Below are positions 44,809-56,855 of a stretch of 64,000 bases of DNA, piece after piece (position 1 is the stretch's first letter; every line of letters begins with the position of its first letter). Source of the stretch: Streptomyces hawaiiensis (GTDB lineage Bacteria > Actinomycetota > Actinomycetes > Streptomycetales > Streptomycetaceae); NCBI RefSeq assembly GCF_004803895.1, contig NZ_CP021978.1, positions 682,001-746,000 of the forward strand. Reading direction: 5' to 3'. A program made the position numbers and the translations under genes. The notes beneath the pieces were generated by a model. The model searched no databases and was not told the origin of the DNA. It was given only the letters and a program-made list of their open reading frames with translations.

Positions 44809-44855
44809 ACGGCGGCCCGCCCCTTCCGAAGCGCTCCGGTCGGGCGGGCCGCCGT
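44809..44855. terminator. Hairpin between convergent surface-protein and PadR genes
   Basis: A perfect 14-base-pair stem (ACGGCGGCCCGCCC, 44809-44822, with 44842-44855) and a 19-base loop lies between convergent genes. Confidence 0.75.
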
Positions 44856-44875
44856 CATGTCACGGCGCGGTGCGG

Positions 44876-45427
44876 TCAGGTCGGTTCGCCCTCCGGGAGT
44901 TCGGCGAAGTCCGCCAGGGCGCGCCTGAGCCACTGGGTCCAGAAGGTCTCCAGGTCGATGCCGGCCCGCAGCACGAGATGCCGCAGTCGGTCCTCGGTGC
45001 CGTCCCGGCCGGGCGGGAAGTCGCGCTGCTCGATCTCCTCGTACTCCGCCAGCTGCCGTTCGTGCAACTCCAGATGGCGTCGCAGATCGGCCTCCAGGCC
45101 CGCCGTGCCGACCACGGCCGCCGCCCTGAGACGCAACAGCAGTGCGTCACGGTGCGGCTTGGGGTCCTGGGAGGCGGAGGTCCAGCGGGCCAGTTCGGCG
45201 CGGCCCGCGGGCAGGACCTCGTAGCTCTTCTTCTGCCCGCGGGCCGGCTGCTCGGACGGCAGGGCCCTGATGAGGCCGTCGGCCTCCAGTCTCCCGAGCT
45301 CGCGATAGATCTGCTGGTGCGTCGCCGACCAGAAGTAGCCGATCGACCGGTCGAACCGGCGGGTCAGCTCCAGCCCGGACGACGGCTTCTCGAGCAGGGC
45401 GGTCAGGATCGCGTGCGGGAGTGACAT
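44876..45427 (-). CDS. PadR-family transcriptional regulator
   Basis: A 183-residue regulator. MSLPHAILTALLEKPSSGLELTRRF starts the winged helix and YFWSATHQQIYRELGRLEADGLI is its recognition part. The C-terminal half is a helical dimerisation domain. It lies 28 bases downstream of fadH on the same strand, so it is probably co-transcribed and may control fadH. Confidence 0.92.
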   Translation of the reverse strand: MSLPHAILTALLEKPSSGLELTRRFDRSIGYFWSATHQQIYRELGRLEADGLIRALPSEQPARGQKKSYEVLPAGRAELARWTSASQDPKPHRDALLLRLRAAAVVGTAGLEADLRRHLELHERQLAEYEEIEQRDFPPGRDGTEDRLRHLVLRAGIDLETFWTQWLRRALADFAELPEGEPT

Positions 45428-45455
45428 GGCCTCATCCTAGGGACGCGTTCCCGCA

Positions 45456-47807
<2,352 letters not shown>

Positions 47808-48182
47808 TCAGCGGCTCCGCAGACGCACGTGCAGTTCCTTCTCCTGGTCGCCGGAGACCGTGCTCAGATCGTGCACGTCGAACAGCGAGTCCAGGGTCGT
47901 GCGGAACCGTTCGATCGCCCAGTAGCCGCCGTGCAGGTCGGCTTCGACGGAGGACGACAGGTGCACCGGTCGCGCGCCCTCGTGCTCGTCGGCCACGTCG
48001 AAGGTGCCGAGCCACACGGTCGGGCGGGTCGCGTGCAGGTCCTCGGGCACGTCGTCGGCGCACCGGTCGGACTCGAAGCAGGAGCACAGTGCGTCGAAGA
48101 CGATCCGGGCGTCGTGCTTGCTGCACCCGCTGATCTCCACCGAGACGGAATGGGGGTGCGGTCGCTCGTGGTCCATCGCCAT
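47808..48182 (-). CDS. Conserved-looking protein of unknown function
   Basis: A 124-residue soluble protein. It contains HSVSVEISGCSKHDARIVFD, CSCFESDRCADDVPEDLH, PTVWLGTFDVADEHE and VEADLHGGYWAIERFRTTLD. The alternating pattern suggests a small alpha/beta domain with four Cys in the first half. The ATG at 48180-48182 has GAGGAG eight bases upstream. No family recognised. Confidence 0.65.
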   Translation of the reverse strand: MAMDHERPHPHSVSVEISGCSKHDARIVFDALCSCFESDRCADDVPEDLHATRPTVWLGTFDVADEHEGARPVHLSSSVEADLHGGYWAIERFRTTLDSLFDVHDLSTVSGDQEKELHVRLRSR

Positions 48183-48425
48183 CGTGATCGCTCCTCTCGT
48201 GGCCACCGGATGCCGTATCCGCCCCTACCCCAGCAAAGCACCACCTTCCGGCGAGCACTACCGGCGGTGCCCCGCTGCCGGTGACGGGTTTGCGGGGCGG
48301 ACCGGGCCGTGGTGGGAGATGGTGGAAGGTGACGGAAGGGGCCTTCGAGAACGGCTCCGCGCGGTAGAACATGGGGTGCCGGCACACGACGGCGTGCCAC
48401 GAGGACGGCGAAGGCGGGGCGTGGG

Positions 48426-50504
48426 ATGGGTGCAGCCGGGTCTCCCGGGTCCGAGAGCGACGGTCCGGTGCGCGGGTCGGCGCGCCCGAGCGGGCTGCTG
48501 GACGTGCTGCGCGTGGCCTCGGTGGTCCTGGACGCCGAGGGCCGCATCGTGCTGTGGAGCCCGCAGGCCGAGGAGCTGTTCGGGTACGAGGCCCGGGAAG
48601 CGCTCGGCCAGTACGCCGCCCGGATCATGGTCCATGAGCAGCACGTCGACCTCGTGGTCAAGCTGTTCGCCGACGTCATGGGCACCGGACAGAGCTGGGC
48701 GGGGGCCTTCCCGATCCGCCGCAAGGACGGCGGCACGCGGCTCGTGGAGTTCCGCAACATGCGGCTGCTGGACGACCAGGGCGACGTCTACGCGCTGGGG
48801 CTGTGTGCCGACCAGGGGACCGTGCACCGGCTGGAGCGGGAGGTGGCGCTGTCGACGCGGATGATCGCGCAGTCCCCGATCGGGCTGGCCGTGCTGGACA
48901 CCGAACTGCGGTACGTCTCGGTCAACGCGGCGCTGGAGGAGATCAACGGCGTGCCGGCCGAGGAGCACCTGGGCCGCACTCCCCGGGAGGTGGTGCCCCG
49001 GATGGACGTCGACGCCCTGGAGGCCGCCACACGCCGGGTACTCCGGACGGGCACACCGGTCGTCGACCAGTCCACGATCGGCCGCACCCGGGCCGACCCG
49101 CACCAGGACCACGCCTGGTCGATCTCGCTGTACCGGCTGGAGAACGCCTTCGGGACCGTGCTGGGCGTGGCGGTCTCGATCGTCGACGTCACCGAGCAGT
49201 ACCGGGCGGGCATCGAGGCCGAGGCCGCACGCCGACGGCTGGCCCTGATCGCCGACGCCTCGGGCCGTATCGGCACCACGCTCGACCTGGACCGCACGGC
49301 CCGCGAACTGGCCGACGTGGCCGTGCCGGAGCTTGCCGACATCGCGGCCGTCGACCTGCTGGACGCGGTGGTGCAGGGGAGGCGCACCAGCCTGGGCCCC
49401 ACCGAGGCGGCCGTGATCCGCGCGCTGGCGGTCCAGGGGTACGACTCCGCCGAGGCGCTGGAGGCTGCCGACCCTCCCGGGCAGGTCGCCCGGTACGCCC
49501 CCGACCGGCTCGTCACCCGGTGCGTGCGCACGGCGAGCCCCGTGATGCTGCCGGAGGTCAAGGACGAGGACCTGGACCTCATCGCCCGTTCCTCCGAGGC
49601 GGCCGAGCTGCTGGGCCGGGCCGGGGTGCATTCCTATCTCGCGGTGCCGCTGATCGCGCGCGGCGAGGTGCTGGGCGCCCTGGACCTCAAACGCACCCGC
49701 AATCCGCTGCCGTTCAGCGAGGACGACCTGCTGCTGGCGCGCGAGCTGGCCGCCCGGGCCGCCGTGCAGATCGACAACGCCCGCTGGTACCAGAGTGCCC
49801 GCGAGACCGCGCTCACCCTGCAACGCAGCCTGCTGCCCAGCCACCCGCCGGTGACGGGCGGGCTGGAGGTCGCCTCCCGCTATCAGCCGGCCGGGGCCAC
49901 GAGCGAGGTCGGCGGCGACTGGTTCGACGTGATCCCGCTGGACGGCGGCAAGACGGCGCTCGTCGTGGGCGATGTGATGGGCAGCGGCATCCCCGCGGCG
50001 GCGGCCATGGGGCGGCTGCGCACGGCGACCAACACCCTCGCCTCCCTCGACCTCGATCCGAACGTGCTCCTGGAGCACCTCGACAAGATCACCGCGGGTC
50101 TGGAACAGACCATCGCCACCTGTGTCTACGCCGTTCACGACCCGCATCTGCGGCAGTGCCGGATCGCCAACGCCGGGCATCTGCCGCCGGTGCGCGTCCG
50201 GCCGGGCCGGTCGCCGGAGCTGCTCGACCTGCCGACCGGGGTGCCGCTCGGGGTGGGCGGTGTCGCCTTCTCCACGACCACCGTCGACCTCGCCCCCGGC
50301 GACCGGCTGGTGCTCTACACCGACGGCCTCGTCGAGACCCGGCGCGACTCGCTCGACGATCGGCTCGACACGCTGCTGTCCCTGCTCGACGGGCCCGACC
50401 GGCCACTCGAGGACGTCTGCGACCTGCTGCTGCGCACGCTGCACGAGCCGGACAACTTCGACGACGTGGCGCTGCTCATCGCGCGGGCGACCGCACCGGA
50501 CTGA
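48426..50504 (+). CDS. PAS-PAS-GAF-SpoIIE serine phosphatase
   Basis: A 692-residue signalling protein. PAS 1 (about 20-130, VASVVLDAEGRIVLWSPQAE) and PAS 2 (about 140-260, LAVLDTELRYVSVNAALEEI) precede a GAF domain (about 275-455) and a PP2C-type SpoIIE domain (about 490-690, GGDWFDVIPL, VGDVMGSGIPAAAAMG, LYTDGLVETR, DNFDDVALLI). All metal Asp residues are present. Such proteins dephosphorylate anti-sigma antagonists in response to stress; the partner is not in this window. Confidence 0.93.
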   Translation: MGAAGSPGSESDGPVRGSARPSGLLDVLRVASVVLDAEGRIVLWSPQAEELFGYEAREALGQYAARIMVHEQHVDLVVKLFADVMGTGQSWAGAFPIRRKDGGTRLVEFRNMRLLDDQGDVYALGLCADQGTVHRLEREVALSTRMIAQSPIGLAVLDTELRYVSVNAALEEINGVPAEEHLGRTPREVVPRMDVDALEAATRRVLRTGTPVVDQSTIGRTRADPHQDHAWSISLYRLENAFGTVLGVAVSIVDVTEQYRAGIEAEAARRRLALIADASGRIGTTLDLDRTARELADVAVPELADIAAVDLLDAVVQGRRTSLGPTEAAVIRALAVQGYDSAEALEAADPPGQVARYAPDRLVTRCVRTASPVMLPEVKDEDLDLIARSSEAAELLGRAGVHSYLAVPLIARGEVLGALDLKRTRNPLPFSEDDLLLARELAARAAVQIDNARWYQSARETALTLQRSLLPSHPPVTGGLEVASRYQPAGATSEVGGDWFDVIPLDGGKTALVVGDVMGSGIPAAAAMGRLRTATNTLASLDLDPNVLLEHLDKITAGLEQTIATCVYAVHDPHLRQCRIANAGHLPPVRVRPGRSPELLDLPTGVPLGVGGVAFSTTTVDLAPGDRLVLYTDGLVETRRDSLDDRLDTLLSLLDGPDRPLEDVCDLLLRTLHEPDNFDDVALLIARATAPD

Positions 50505-50525
50505 GGGCCGCGAGGCCGACGGTCC

Positions 50526-51329
50526 CTACGGCCTGGCACCGATCACCACATGGGCGTACCACTCCTCCGACGCGGCCGGCCGGGTCGTGAGGCCGTGGCG
50601 TTCGAAGGCCTCGACGGCGGCCGGGGCCTGGTGGCGGCTCGTCTCCACCAGGACGCAGCCGCCGGGGGCGAGCCAGCGGGGCGCCTCGGCCGCGACCCGG
50701 CGCAGCACGTCGAGGCCGTCCGTGCCGCCGTCGAGGGCGACCAGCGGCTCGTGGTCACGGGCCTCCTGCGGCAGCAGGCCGATCTCGTCGCTGGGCACGT
50801 ACGGCACGTTGGCCGCGAGGATGTCCACGCGGCCGCGCAGCGCGGCGGGCAGCGCCTCGAAAAGATCGCCCTGGTGGACGTGGCCGCCGGCGGCGGCGAT
50901 GTTGCCGCGTGCGCACCGCACCGCGGCCGGGTCGATGTCGGCGGCGTGCAGTTCGACGTCGCCGAGCGCGGCGGCCAGCGCCGCTCCCACGGCGCCCGAG
51001 CCGCAGCACAGGTCCACGACGACGGTGGCCCCGGGCGCCCGCGCCAGGGCCTGCTCCACCAGGAACTCGGTGCGCCGGCGGGGCACGAAGACGCCCTGGG
51101 CGACGGCGATGCGCAGGCCGCGGAACTCGGCCCAGCCGACGACGAGTTCGAGCGGCAGGCCCGCGACGCGGCGCTCGACCATGGTGGCGGCCTCGGCCGG
51201 GGCGCGCGCGGTGGTGAGGATCAACTCCGCCTCGTCCTCGGCGAAGACGCATCCCGCGGTGCGCAGGGCGGCGACGACGGAGTCGCGGGACAACGGCGTG
51301 GAAGGGGGAACGGCAGACACAGACGGCAT
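50526..51329 (-). CDS. PrmC-like protein N5-glutamine methyltransferase
   Basis: A 267-residue SAM methyltransferase. QGVFVPRRRTEFLVEQAL leads to the SAM motif VVDLCCGSGAVGAALAA, and the glutamine-methylating motif appears as ANVPYVPSDEI (NxPY type). The family methylates the GGQ glutamine of release factors; many actinobacterial relatives of this sub-type act on unknown targets. Upstream lies an Arg-rich leader peptide and a hairpin covering the ribosome-site region, so it may be regulated by translational attenuation. Confidence 0.85.
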   Translation of the reverse strand: MPSVSAVPPSTPLSRDSVVAALRTAGCVFAEDEAELILTTARAPAEAATMVERRVAGLPLELVVGWAEFRGLRIAVAQGVFVPRRRTEFLVEQALARAPGATVVVDLCCGSGAVGAALAAALGDVELHAADIDPAAVRCARGNIAAAGGHVHQGDLFEALPAALRGRVDILAANVPYVPSDEIGLLPQEARDHEPLVALDGGTDGLDVLRRVAAEAPRWLAPGGCVLVETSRHQAPAAVEAFERHGLTTRPAASEEWYAHVVIGARP

Positions 51330-51341
51330 GGAAGCCCAGAG

Positions 51342-51359
51342 CCTTTCGGGAACCGAAGG
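51342..51359 (-). promoter_or_regulatory. Hairpin masking the methyltransferase ribosome-site region
   Basis: On the minus strand CCTTCGG pairs with CCGAAAGG with one bulge. Its right arm carries GAAAGG, the only purine-rich stretch upstream of the methyltransferase ATG. This is the arrangement expected of a leader-peptide attenuator. Confidence 0.4.
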
Positions 51360-51375
51360 GCGCTCCCGCGATCGC

Positions 51376-51441
51376 CTACCGGCGATCCGCGCGACGACGA
51401 GAGGAGAGCACCCGCGCTGACACAGCGGTAATGGGTCTCAC
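51376..51441 (-). CDS. Arg-rich leader peptide upstream of the methyltransferase
   Basis: A short frame ending TAG at 51376-51378 encodes RPITAVSARVLSSRRRADRR. GAGGAGG (51447-51441) lies at ideal distance before an ATT codon at 51432, which would give an 18-residue peptide; the GTG at 51441 would give 21 but overlaps the ribosome site. It ends 46 bases before the methyltransferase start. Confidence 0.4.
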   Translation of the reverse strand: MRPITAVSARVLSSRRRADRR

Positions 51442-51543
51442 CTCCTCGGCTGCCGACGGCCGGGTCCCTCCACGGCCGGACGGTAACCCTACCCGACGGA
51501 CCGGCCGCCCGGTACGGAGATCGTGCCCCCGCCCGGGGCAAGT

Positions 51544-51560
51544 GGTTGGGTTATGCAACC
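51544..51560 (+). promoter_or_regulatory. Gapped inverted repeat upstream of the MarR gene
   Basis: GGTTG (51544-51548) and CAACC (51556-51560) flank TTATGCA. It lies 40 bases before the MarR-family start and could be its own operator. It shares TATGCAA with the fadH palindrome. Confidence 0.4.
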
Positions 51561-51599
51561 CTGGAAGGAGCCGAGCAGCACCGTGGTGAGGGAGGTCGC

Positions 51600-52037
51600 G
51601 TGCACACCGCCGACGCCGTGGAGACCATCCAGCGCGAGATGACGGTCTTCGCCCGCCGCGCCCGGGCCGCGGCGGGCCGGATGCACCCGGAGCTGTCGCT
51701 GGTGTCGTACACGCTGCTGGGGCATCTGGAAGAGAGCGGCGGATGCCGGGCCACCGACCTGGCCGCCCACTACGCCCTGGACAAGTCCACCGTCAGCCGC
51801 CAGGTGGCCGCCCTGGAACGCGCCGGCCTCATCGAGCGCCGCCCCGACCCTGCGGACCAGCGCGTCCATCTCCTGCACCTGACGCAAGCCGGGCGGCACA
51901 TCCTGGCCCAGGTCACCGAGAGCCGCCGGGTGGCCTTCCGCGAGCGGCTGGCACAGTGGCCGGCGGAGGACCTGACGCGGTTCGCCGAGTATCTGGTGCG
52001 CTACAACGCGTGGCCCGGACCCGGTCGGCAGGACTAG
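51600..52037 (+). CDS. MarR-family transcriptional regulator
   Basis: A 145-residue winged-helix regulator. LVSYTLLGHLEESGGCRATDLAAHYALDKSTVSRQVAALERAGLI (in two parts, about 34-78) is the DNA-binding region, followed by the wing RRPDPADQRVHLLHLTQAG. The GTG at 51600 is chosen for GGGAGG five bases upstream. It precedes the molybdoenzyme pair on the same strand by 86 bases and may control it. Confidence 0.92.
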   Translation: MHTADAVETIQREMTVFARRARAAAGRMHPELSLVSYTLLGHLEESGGCRATDLAAHYALDKSTVSRQVAALERAGLIERRPDPADQRVHLLHLTQAGRHILAQVTESRRVAFRERLAQWPAEDLTRFAEYLVRYNAWPGPGRQD

Positions 52038-52123
52038 GCCGCGCCGCACGTACGGTTGACCACGCAATCACTGATCACCCGGTCCGGCGGAGCACCGTCG
52101 GCCCGGCCCGGAGGCACCACCGC

Positions 52124-52721
<598 letters not shown>

Positions 52722-52729
<8 letters not shown>

Positions 52730-53477
52730 GACCTTCGTACCCCCCACCCGGTTCGCCGTGCCCGGGCGCATCGCCGTGAGCGAGCAGGCCGCGTCCGAGT
52801 GGCAGACGGCCACCCTCACCGGGATCCGCCGAGAGACCCCGCGCGTCACCACCTTCCGGCTCGCGGTGCCCGGCTGGCCAGGGCATGTGCCCGGCCAGCA
52901 CCTGATGGTGCGGCTGACCGCCGAGGACGGCTACACGGCCCAGCGGCACTACTCGATCGCGTCCGCGCCGGACGACTCCGGGCAGGTCGAGCTGACCCTG
53001 GACCACGTCGAGGGCGGCGAGGTGTCGGGCTGGTTCCACACCGTCGCCCGGCCCGGCGACCGGGTCGAGGTGCGGGGCCCGGTGAGCGGGTTCTTCGCCT
53101 GGCCGGGCGACCGGCCCGCGCTGCTCATCGGCGCCGGCTCCGGCGTTGTGCCGCTGATGTCGATGATCCGACACCACCGGGCGAGGAACCTGACCGTGCC
53201 GCTGCGGCTGGTGGTGTCCGCGCGCAGCCCCGAGGAGCTCGTCTACGCCCGCGAGTTGGGCACGGAGACGACCCCCGTCTTCACCCGGAGCGCCCCGGAG
53301 GGTGTGGCGGTGGGACGTATGGCGGCCGCACATGTGGCGCCGCTCCTGGCCGAGCAGCCTTCCGGTGGGTGGGAGGCCTATGTGTGCGGCTCCAACTCCT
53401 TCGCCGAGCACGCCTCCCGGCTGCTCGTGACAGCCGGTCAGCCGGTGGACCGGATCCGCATCGAGCGTTTCGGCTGA
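52722..53477 (+). CDS. Ferredoxin-NADP-reductase-family flavoprotein
   Basis: A 251-residue reductase. RHYSIASAPDD is the FAD-binding RxYS motif, LLIGAGSGVVPLMSMIRHH the nucleotide motif, and YVCGSNSFAEHASRLL the C-terminal NAD(P) motif. No iron-sulphur domain is attached. The GTG at 52722 lies inside the molybdoenzyme gene, showing coupling. It likely exchanges electrons between NAD(P)H and the molybdenum partner. Confidence 0.92.
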
Positions 53478-53602
53478 CCCCGGCGTTTCGCCGCGGTCGC
53501 GCCGGGCACCCAGCCGGAAGGTTTCGGCAGGCCGTTCCCGCCGTGCCCAGGGCCCCTGGAGCGATCGATGGGCGCCGGAGGGGGTACCCCGTCCGTGAGG
53601 GC

Positions 53603-53648
53603 ACTCGCACGCGTCACGTGATGCGACTCGCACGCGTCACGTGACGCG
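53603..53648. repeat. Two tandem 23-base repeats with CACGTG core
   Basis: 53603-53625 and 53626-53648 match at 22 of 23 bases. Each contains ACGCGTCACGTG; the second forms a perfect palindrome GCGTCACGTGACGC. They lie about 70 bases before the Rv1733c-family gene. Confidence 0.75.
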
Positions 53649-53715
53649 AAGGGAGCGGCGGCGCACCGCACGGCCGGTCCGGCCCTCCGGCCGCGGTGAC
53701 GGCGAGGAGGTGGGC

Positions 53716-54300
53716 ATGCGAACCCGGGTGCGCGGCTGGCGTTGGCGGCGCAGTCCGCTGCGGCGCCGGTCGGATGTCGTGGAAGCGTGGACCGTGCTGG
53801 TGGTCGCCGTCCTCATCCTCGTGGGCGCGCCCCTGGCCGGGACGGCCGCCGCCCGGTGGGCTCATGCCGAGGCGCGGTCGGTGTCGATGGAGCAGCAGGC
53901 CGAGCGGCACCGCGTGCGGGCCGAAGTGGTCGGAAGGAACGGCGACTCGCTGCCGTCGGTGCAGGCCGGCGGGCAGCACGCGTACCGGGCGACCGTGCGC
54001 TGGACGGAGCCGGGCGAAGGCACGCGCACCGCGACGGCCCGGGTCCCCGCGGACACCCGGCAGGGCGAGACCGTGGACGTCTGGTTCGACGACCGGGGCC
54101 ACAGCGTGCTGCCGCCGGTGGACGAAACGGCGGTCTGGCAGCACACCCTCACCATCGGTACCTGCGCCGCGGGCGGTGCGGTGCTCGTGGTGCTCTTCGG
54201 CCACTTCCTCGTACGTCGGGTGGCGATGCGCCGCCGGCTGGCCGAGTGGGACCGGGCGTGGGCCCGCACGGAACCGCAGTGGACCCATCGCCGCGCGTGA
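53716..54300 (+). CDS. Rv1733c-family membrane protein (second copy)
   Basis: A 194-residue protein with the family start RVRGWRWRRSPLRRRSDVVE, two membrane segments (about 28-48 and 145-168) and an extracytoplasmic loop ending HSVLPPVDETAVWQ. The C-terminus RRRLAEWDRAWARTEPQW parallels the copy at 25657-26238. GAGGAGG precedes the ATG. Function unknown; tandem CACGTG repeats upstream suggest tight regulation. Confidence 0.85.
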   Translation: MRTRVRGWRWRRSPLRRRSDVVEAWTVLVVAVLILVGAPLAGTAAARWAHAEARSVSMEQQAERHRVRAEVVGRNGDSLPSVQAGGQHAYRATVRWTEPGEGTRTATARVPADTRQGETVDVWFDDRGHSVLPPVDETAVWQHTLTIGTCAAGGAVLVVLFGHFLVRRVAMRRRLAEWDRAWARTEPQWTHRRA

Positions 54301-54555
54301 GACGCGGCAGGCGGACACGCGGACGGCCCTGCCCGCCGATGAACTCCGGGTGACCCGACCACCCGCGAGCGGCACCCTCCCCGGCGCCCTCATCTGTGAG
54401 CGCGCTCCCACGCCCATGACCAGCGCCTCACCCGCTCCGAGCCGACGGCGTCCGGCGGGCGGGCCACAACAAACCCTGGCCAGTCCTCCGACCACCCACG
54501 TAGTGTGATCATCCGCACTGCCCCCGTAGCTGCTCCTCATCCAAGGCGGTCCTAC

Positions 54556-55524
54556 ATGGCCCTGTTCGACCTTCCGCTCGACGAACTCCGCGAGTACCGC
54601 AGCGCGGCCACCGAGCCCGAGAACTTCGACGCGTTCTGGTCCGAGACCCTGCGGGAGGCGCGCCGGCACGACCTGGACGCCCGCTTCGAACCGGTCGACA
54701 CGGGCCTGTCCACCGTGCGGGTGTTCGACGTGACGTACGCGGGCTTCGGCGGTCATCCGGTCAAGGGCTGGCTGACGCTGCCGGCCGGGGCGGACGGCCC
54801 GCTGCCGCTGGTCGTGGAGTTCATCGGCTACGGCGGCGGGCGCGGGCTCCCGCACGAGCATCTGCTGTGGGCGTCCTCGGGCCGGGCGCACTTCGTGATG
54901 GACACCCGCGGGCAGGGCAGCGGCTGGGGCGGGGGCGGCGGCACGGCGGATCCGGTGGGCGGCGCGCCCGCGTTTCCCGGTTTCATGACACGCGGCATCG
55001 ATGCCCCGGAGAACTACTACTACCGCCGGGTCTACACGGACGCGGTGCGTGCGGTGGAGGCGGCCCGCTCGCATCCCGCCACCGACGCGGCGCGCACGGT
55101 GGCCGTGGGTTCCAGCCAGGGCGGCGGCATTACGATCGCGGTCGGCGGCCTGGTCCCGGACCTGGCGGGCATCGCGCCGGACGTGCCGTTCCTCTGCGAC
55201 TTCCCGCGCGCGGCGACGCTGACGGACCGGCACCCGTACCGGGAGATCGGCCTCTACCTCAAGACGCACCGGGGCCGCACCGAGGACGCCCTGCGCACGG
55301 TGTCCTACTTCGACGGCGTGCACTTCGCCGCGCGCGGCCGGGCGCCGGCGCTCTTCTCGGCCGCCCTGGAGGACCAGACCTGCCCGCCCTCGACCGTGTT
55401 CGCGGCGTTCAACGCGTGGAGCCACGAGGACAAGGCGATCGAGGTCTACGACTTCAACGACCACGAGGGCGGCGGTCCCTTCCAGCAGGCGGCCAAGCTG
55501 CGCTGGATGCGCTCGTACATCTGA
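54556..55524 (+). CDS. Acetyl xylan esterase / cephalosporin-C deacetylase family (CE7)
   Basis: A 322-residue alpha/beta hydrolase. MALFDLPLDELREYRS starts the family; the triad is Ser187 (VAVGSSQGGG), Asp273 (ALEDQTCPPST) and His303 (FNDHEGGG). RGQGSGW at about 118-124 forms the oxyanion region. No signal peptide, so intracellular deacetylation of imported acetylated oligosaccharides is likely. The ATG at 54556 opens the conserved start. Confidence 0.92.
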   Translation: MALFDLPLDELREYRSAATEPENFDAFWSETLREARRHDLDARFEPVDTGLSTVRVFDVTYAGFGGHPVKGWLTLPAGADGPLPLVVEFIGYGGGRGLPHEHLLWASSGRAHFVMDTRGQGSGWGGGGGTADPVGGAPAFPGFMTRGIDAPENYYYRRVYTDAVRAVEAARSHPATDAARTVAVGSSQGGGITIAVGGLVPDLAGIAPDVPFLCDFPRAATLTDRHPYREIGLYLKTHRGRTEDALRTVSYFDGVHFAARGRAPALFSAALEDQTCPPSTVFAAFNAWSHEDKAIEVYDFNDHEGGGPFQQAAKLRWMRSYI

Positions 55525-55636
55525 TCCGGCCGTTCAGCGCCGGCGGCCTTCCACCCGGTCCGACCAGTCGGTACGTTCATCGCGCCCGGGCCACGACGCG
55601 GCGGCCCGGGCCTGAGACGGTCGGCGGAGGGGGCTC

Positions 55637-56803
55637 ATGTCCGGGAACGAGACACCGGTGCGCGGTCACTGCGACGCGCGGTTCACGGCGGTACGCAGGG
55701 CGTTCGAGGAGAACTTCGGGGAGCGGGGCGAACTGGGCGCCGCGGTGGCCGTCACCGTCGGCGGCAGAACCGTGGTGGATCTGTGGGGCGGCTGGGCGGA
55801 CGCGGCGCGCTCCCGCCCGTGGGAGCGGGACACGCTGGTCAACGTGTGGTCCACGACCAAGGGGCCGGTGGCGCTGTGCGCGCACATCCTTGCCGACCGG
55901 GGACTGCTGGACCTGGACGCGCCGGTGGCCGTGTACTGGCCGGAGTTCGCCGCGGCGGGCAAGGAGAAGGTCCTCGTACGGCACCTGTTGTCCCATCGCG
56001 CCGGCCTGGCCGGCCTGCGGGAGCCGCACTCGCTGGAGCAGCTCTGCGACTGGGAGCTGACCACGCAGCGGCTCGCGGCGACCGAGCCCTGGTGGGAGCC
56101 GGGCACCCGGTCCGGCTATCACGCGCTGACCTACGGCCATCTGGTCGGCGAGGTCGTACGCCGGGTCTCGGGGCTGCGGCCGAGGGCCTTCCTGGCGCGG
56201 GAGGTGACGGGGCCGCTCGGCGTCGACTTCCGCATCGGCCTGCCGGAGCAGGACGCGTGCCGGGTGGCCGAGCTGATCCCGCCGGAGGTCACGGCGAGCA
56301 GTGAACAGGCGGCGGTCTTCACTCAATTGGCGCCGGCGGCGATCGCCGCGCTGACCAATCCGGCGGTGTCCGCCGCGGGGGCCAACACCCCCGGATGGCG
56401 GGCCGCCGAGATCCCCGCGGCGAACGGGCACGGCACCGCGCGCGCCGTCGCCGCGCTGTACGGCGTCTTCGCGGGGCGCGGCTCGTACGGGGGGCATCGC
56501 CTGCTGTCCCCGGAGGCGGCCGAGCGGGCGCGCGAGGGGCAGGGCAGCTGCCGGGACCTGGTGCTCGGCGCCGGGTTCGAGCACGAGACGGAGGTGGGGC
56601 TCGGGCTCTGGCTCAGCGGGCCCGACGGCTCGTACGGACCCAACCCGCGCGCTTTCGGACACGACGGCTTCGGCGGCTCCTGCGGGCTCGCCGACCCGGA
56701 GGCGGGGGTGTCCCTGGGCTATGTGATGAACCGGATGGGGCCTCGTATCGCCGACGACCCGCGGAAAATGGCCCTGGTCGACGCCCTGTACAGCGTTTTG
56801 TGA
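55637..56803 (+). CDS. Beta-lactamase-fold esterase (EstB-like serine hydrolase)
   Basis: A 388-residue cytoplasmic enzyme of the class C beta-lactamase fold. The catalytic SxxK motif is VWSTTKGPV (Ser72, Lys75) and the second motif Tyr161 in SGYHALTYGHL. LLSHRAGLAGL and the C-terminal FGHDGFGGSCGLADPEAG match EstB/carboxylesterase VIII relatives. It hydrolyses esters more likely than beta-lactams, since no signal peptide is seen. A terminator follows. Confidence 0.9.
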   Translation: MSGNETPVRGHCDARFTAVRRAFEENFGERGELGAAVAVTVGGRTVVDLWGGWADAARSRPWERDTLVNVWSTTKGPVALCAHILADRGLLDLDAPVAVYWPEFAAAGKEKVLVRHLLSHRAGLAGLREPHSLEQLCDWELTTQRLAATEPWWEPGTRSGYHALTYGHLVGEVVRRVSGLRPRAFLAREVTGPLGVDFRIGLPEQDACRVAELIPPEVTASSEQAAVFTQLAPAAIAALTNPAVSAAGANTPGWRAAEIPAANGHGTARAVAALYGVFAGRGSYGGHRLLSPEAAERAREGQGSCRDLVLGAGFEHETEVGLGLWLSGPDGSYGPNPRAFGHDGFGGSCGLADPEAGVSLGYVMNRMGPRIADDPRKMALVDALYSVL

Positions 56804-56813
56804 GGGCGGGCGC

Positions 56814-56849
56814 GGGCGGGCCGGTTTCGGCCGAACCCGCCGGCCGCCC
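56814..56849 (+). terminator. GC-rich hairpin after the esterase gene
   Basis: GGGCGGGCCGG (56814-56824) pairs with CCGGCCGCCC (56840-56849) with one bulge, eleven bases after the stop. Confidence 0.65.
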
Positions 56850-56855
56850 TTCCCA

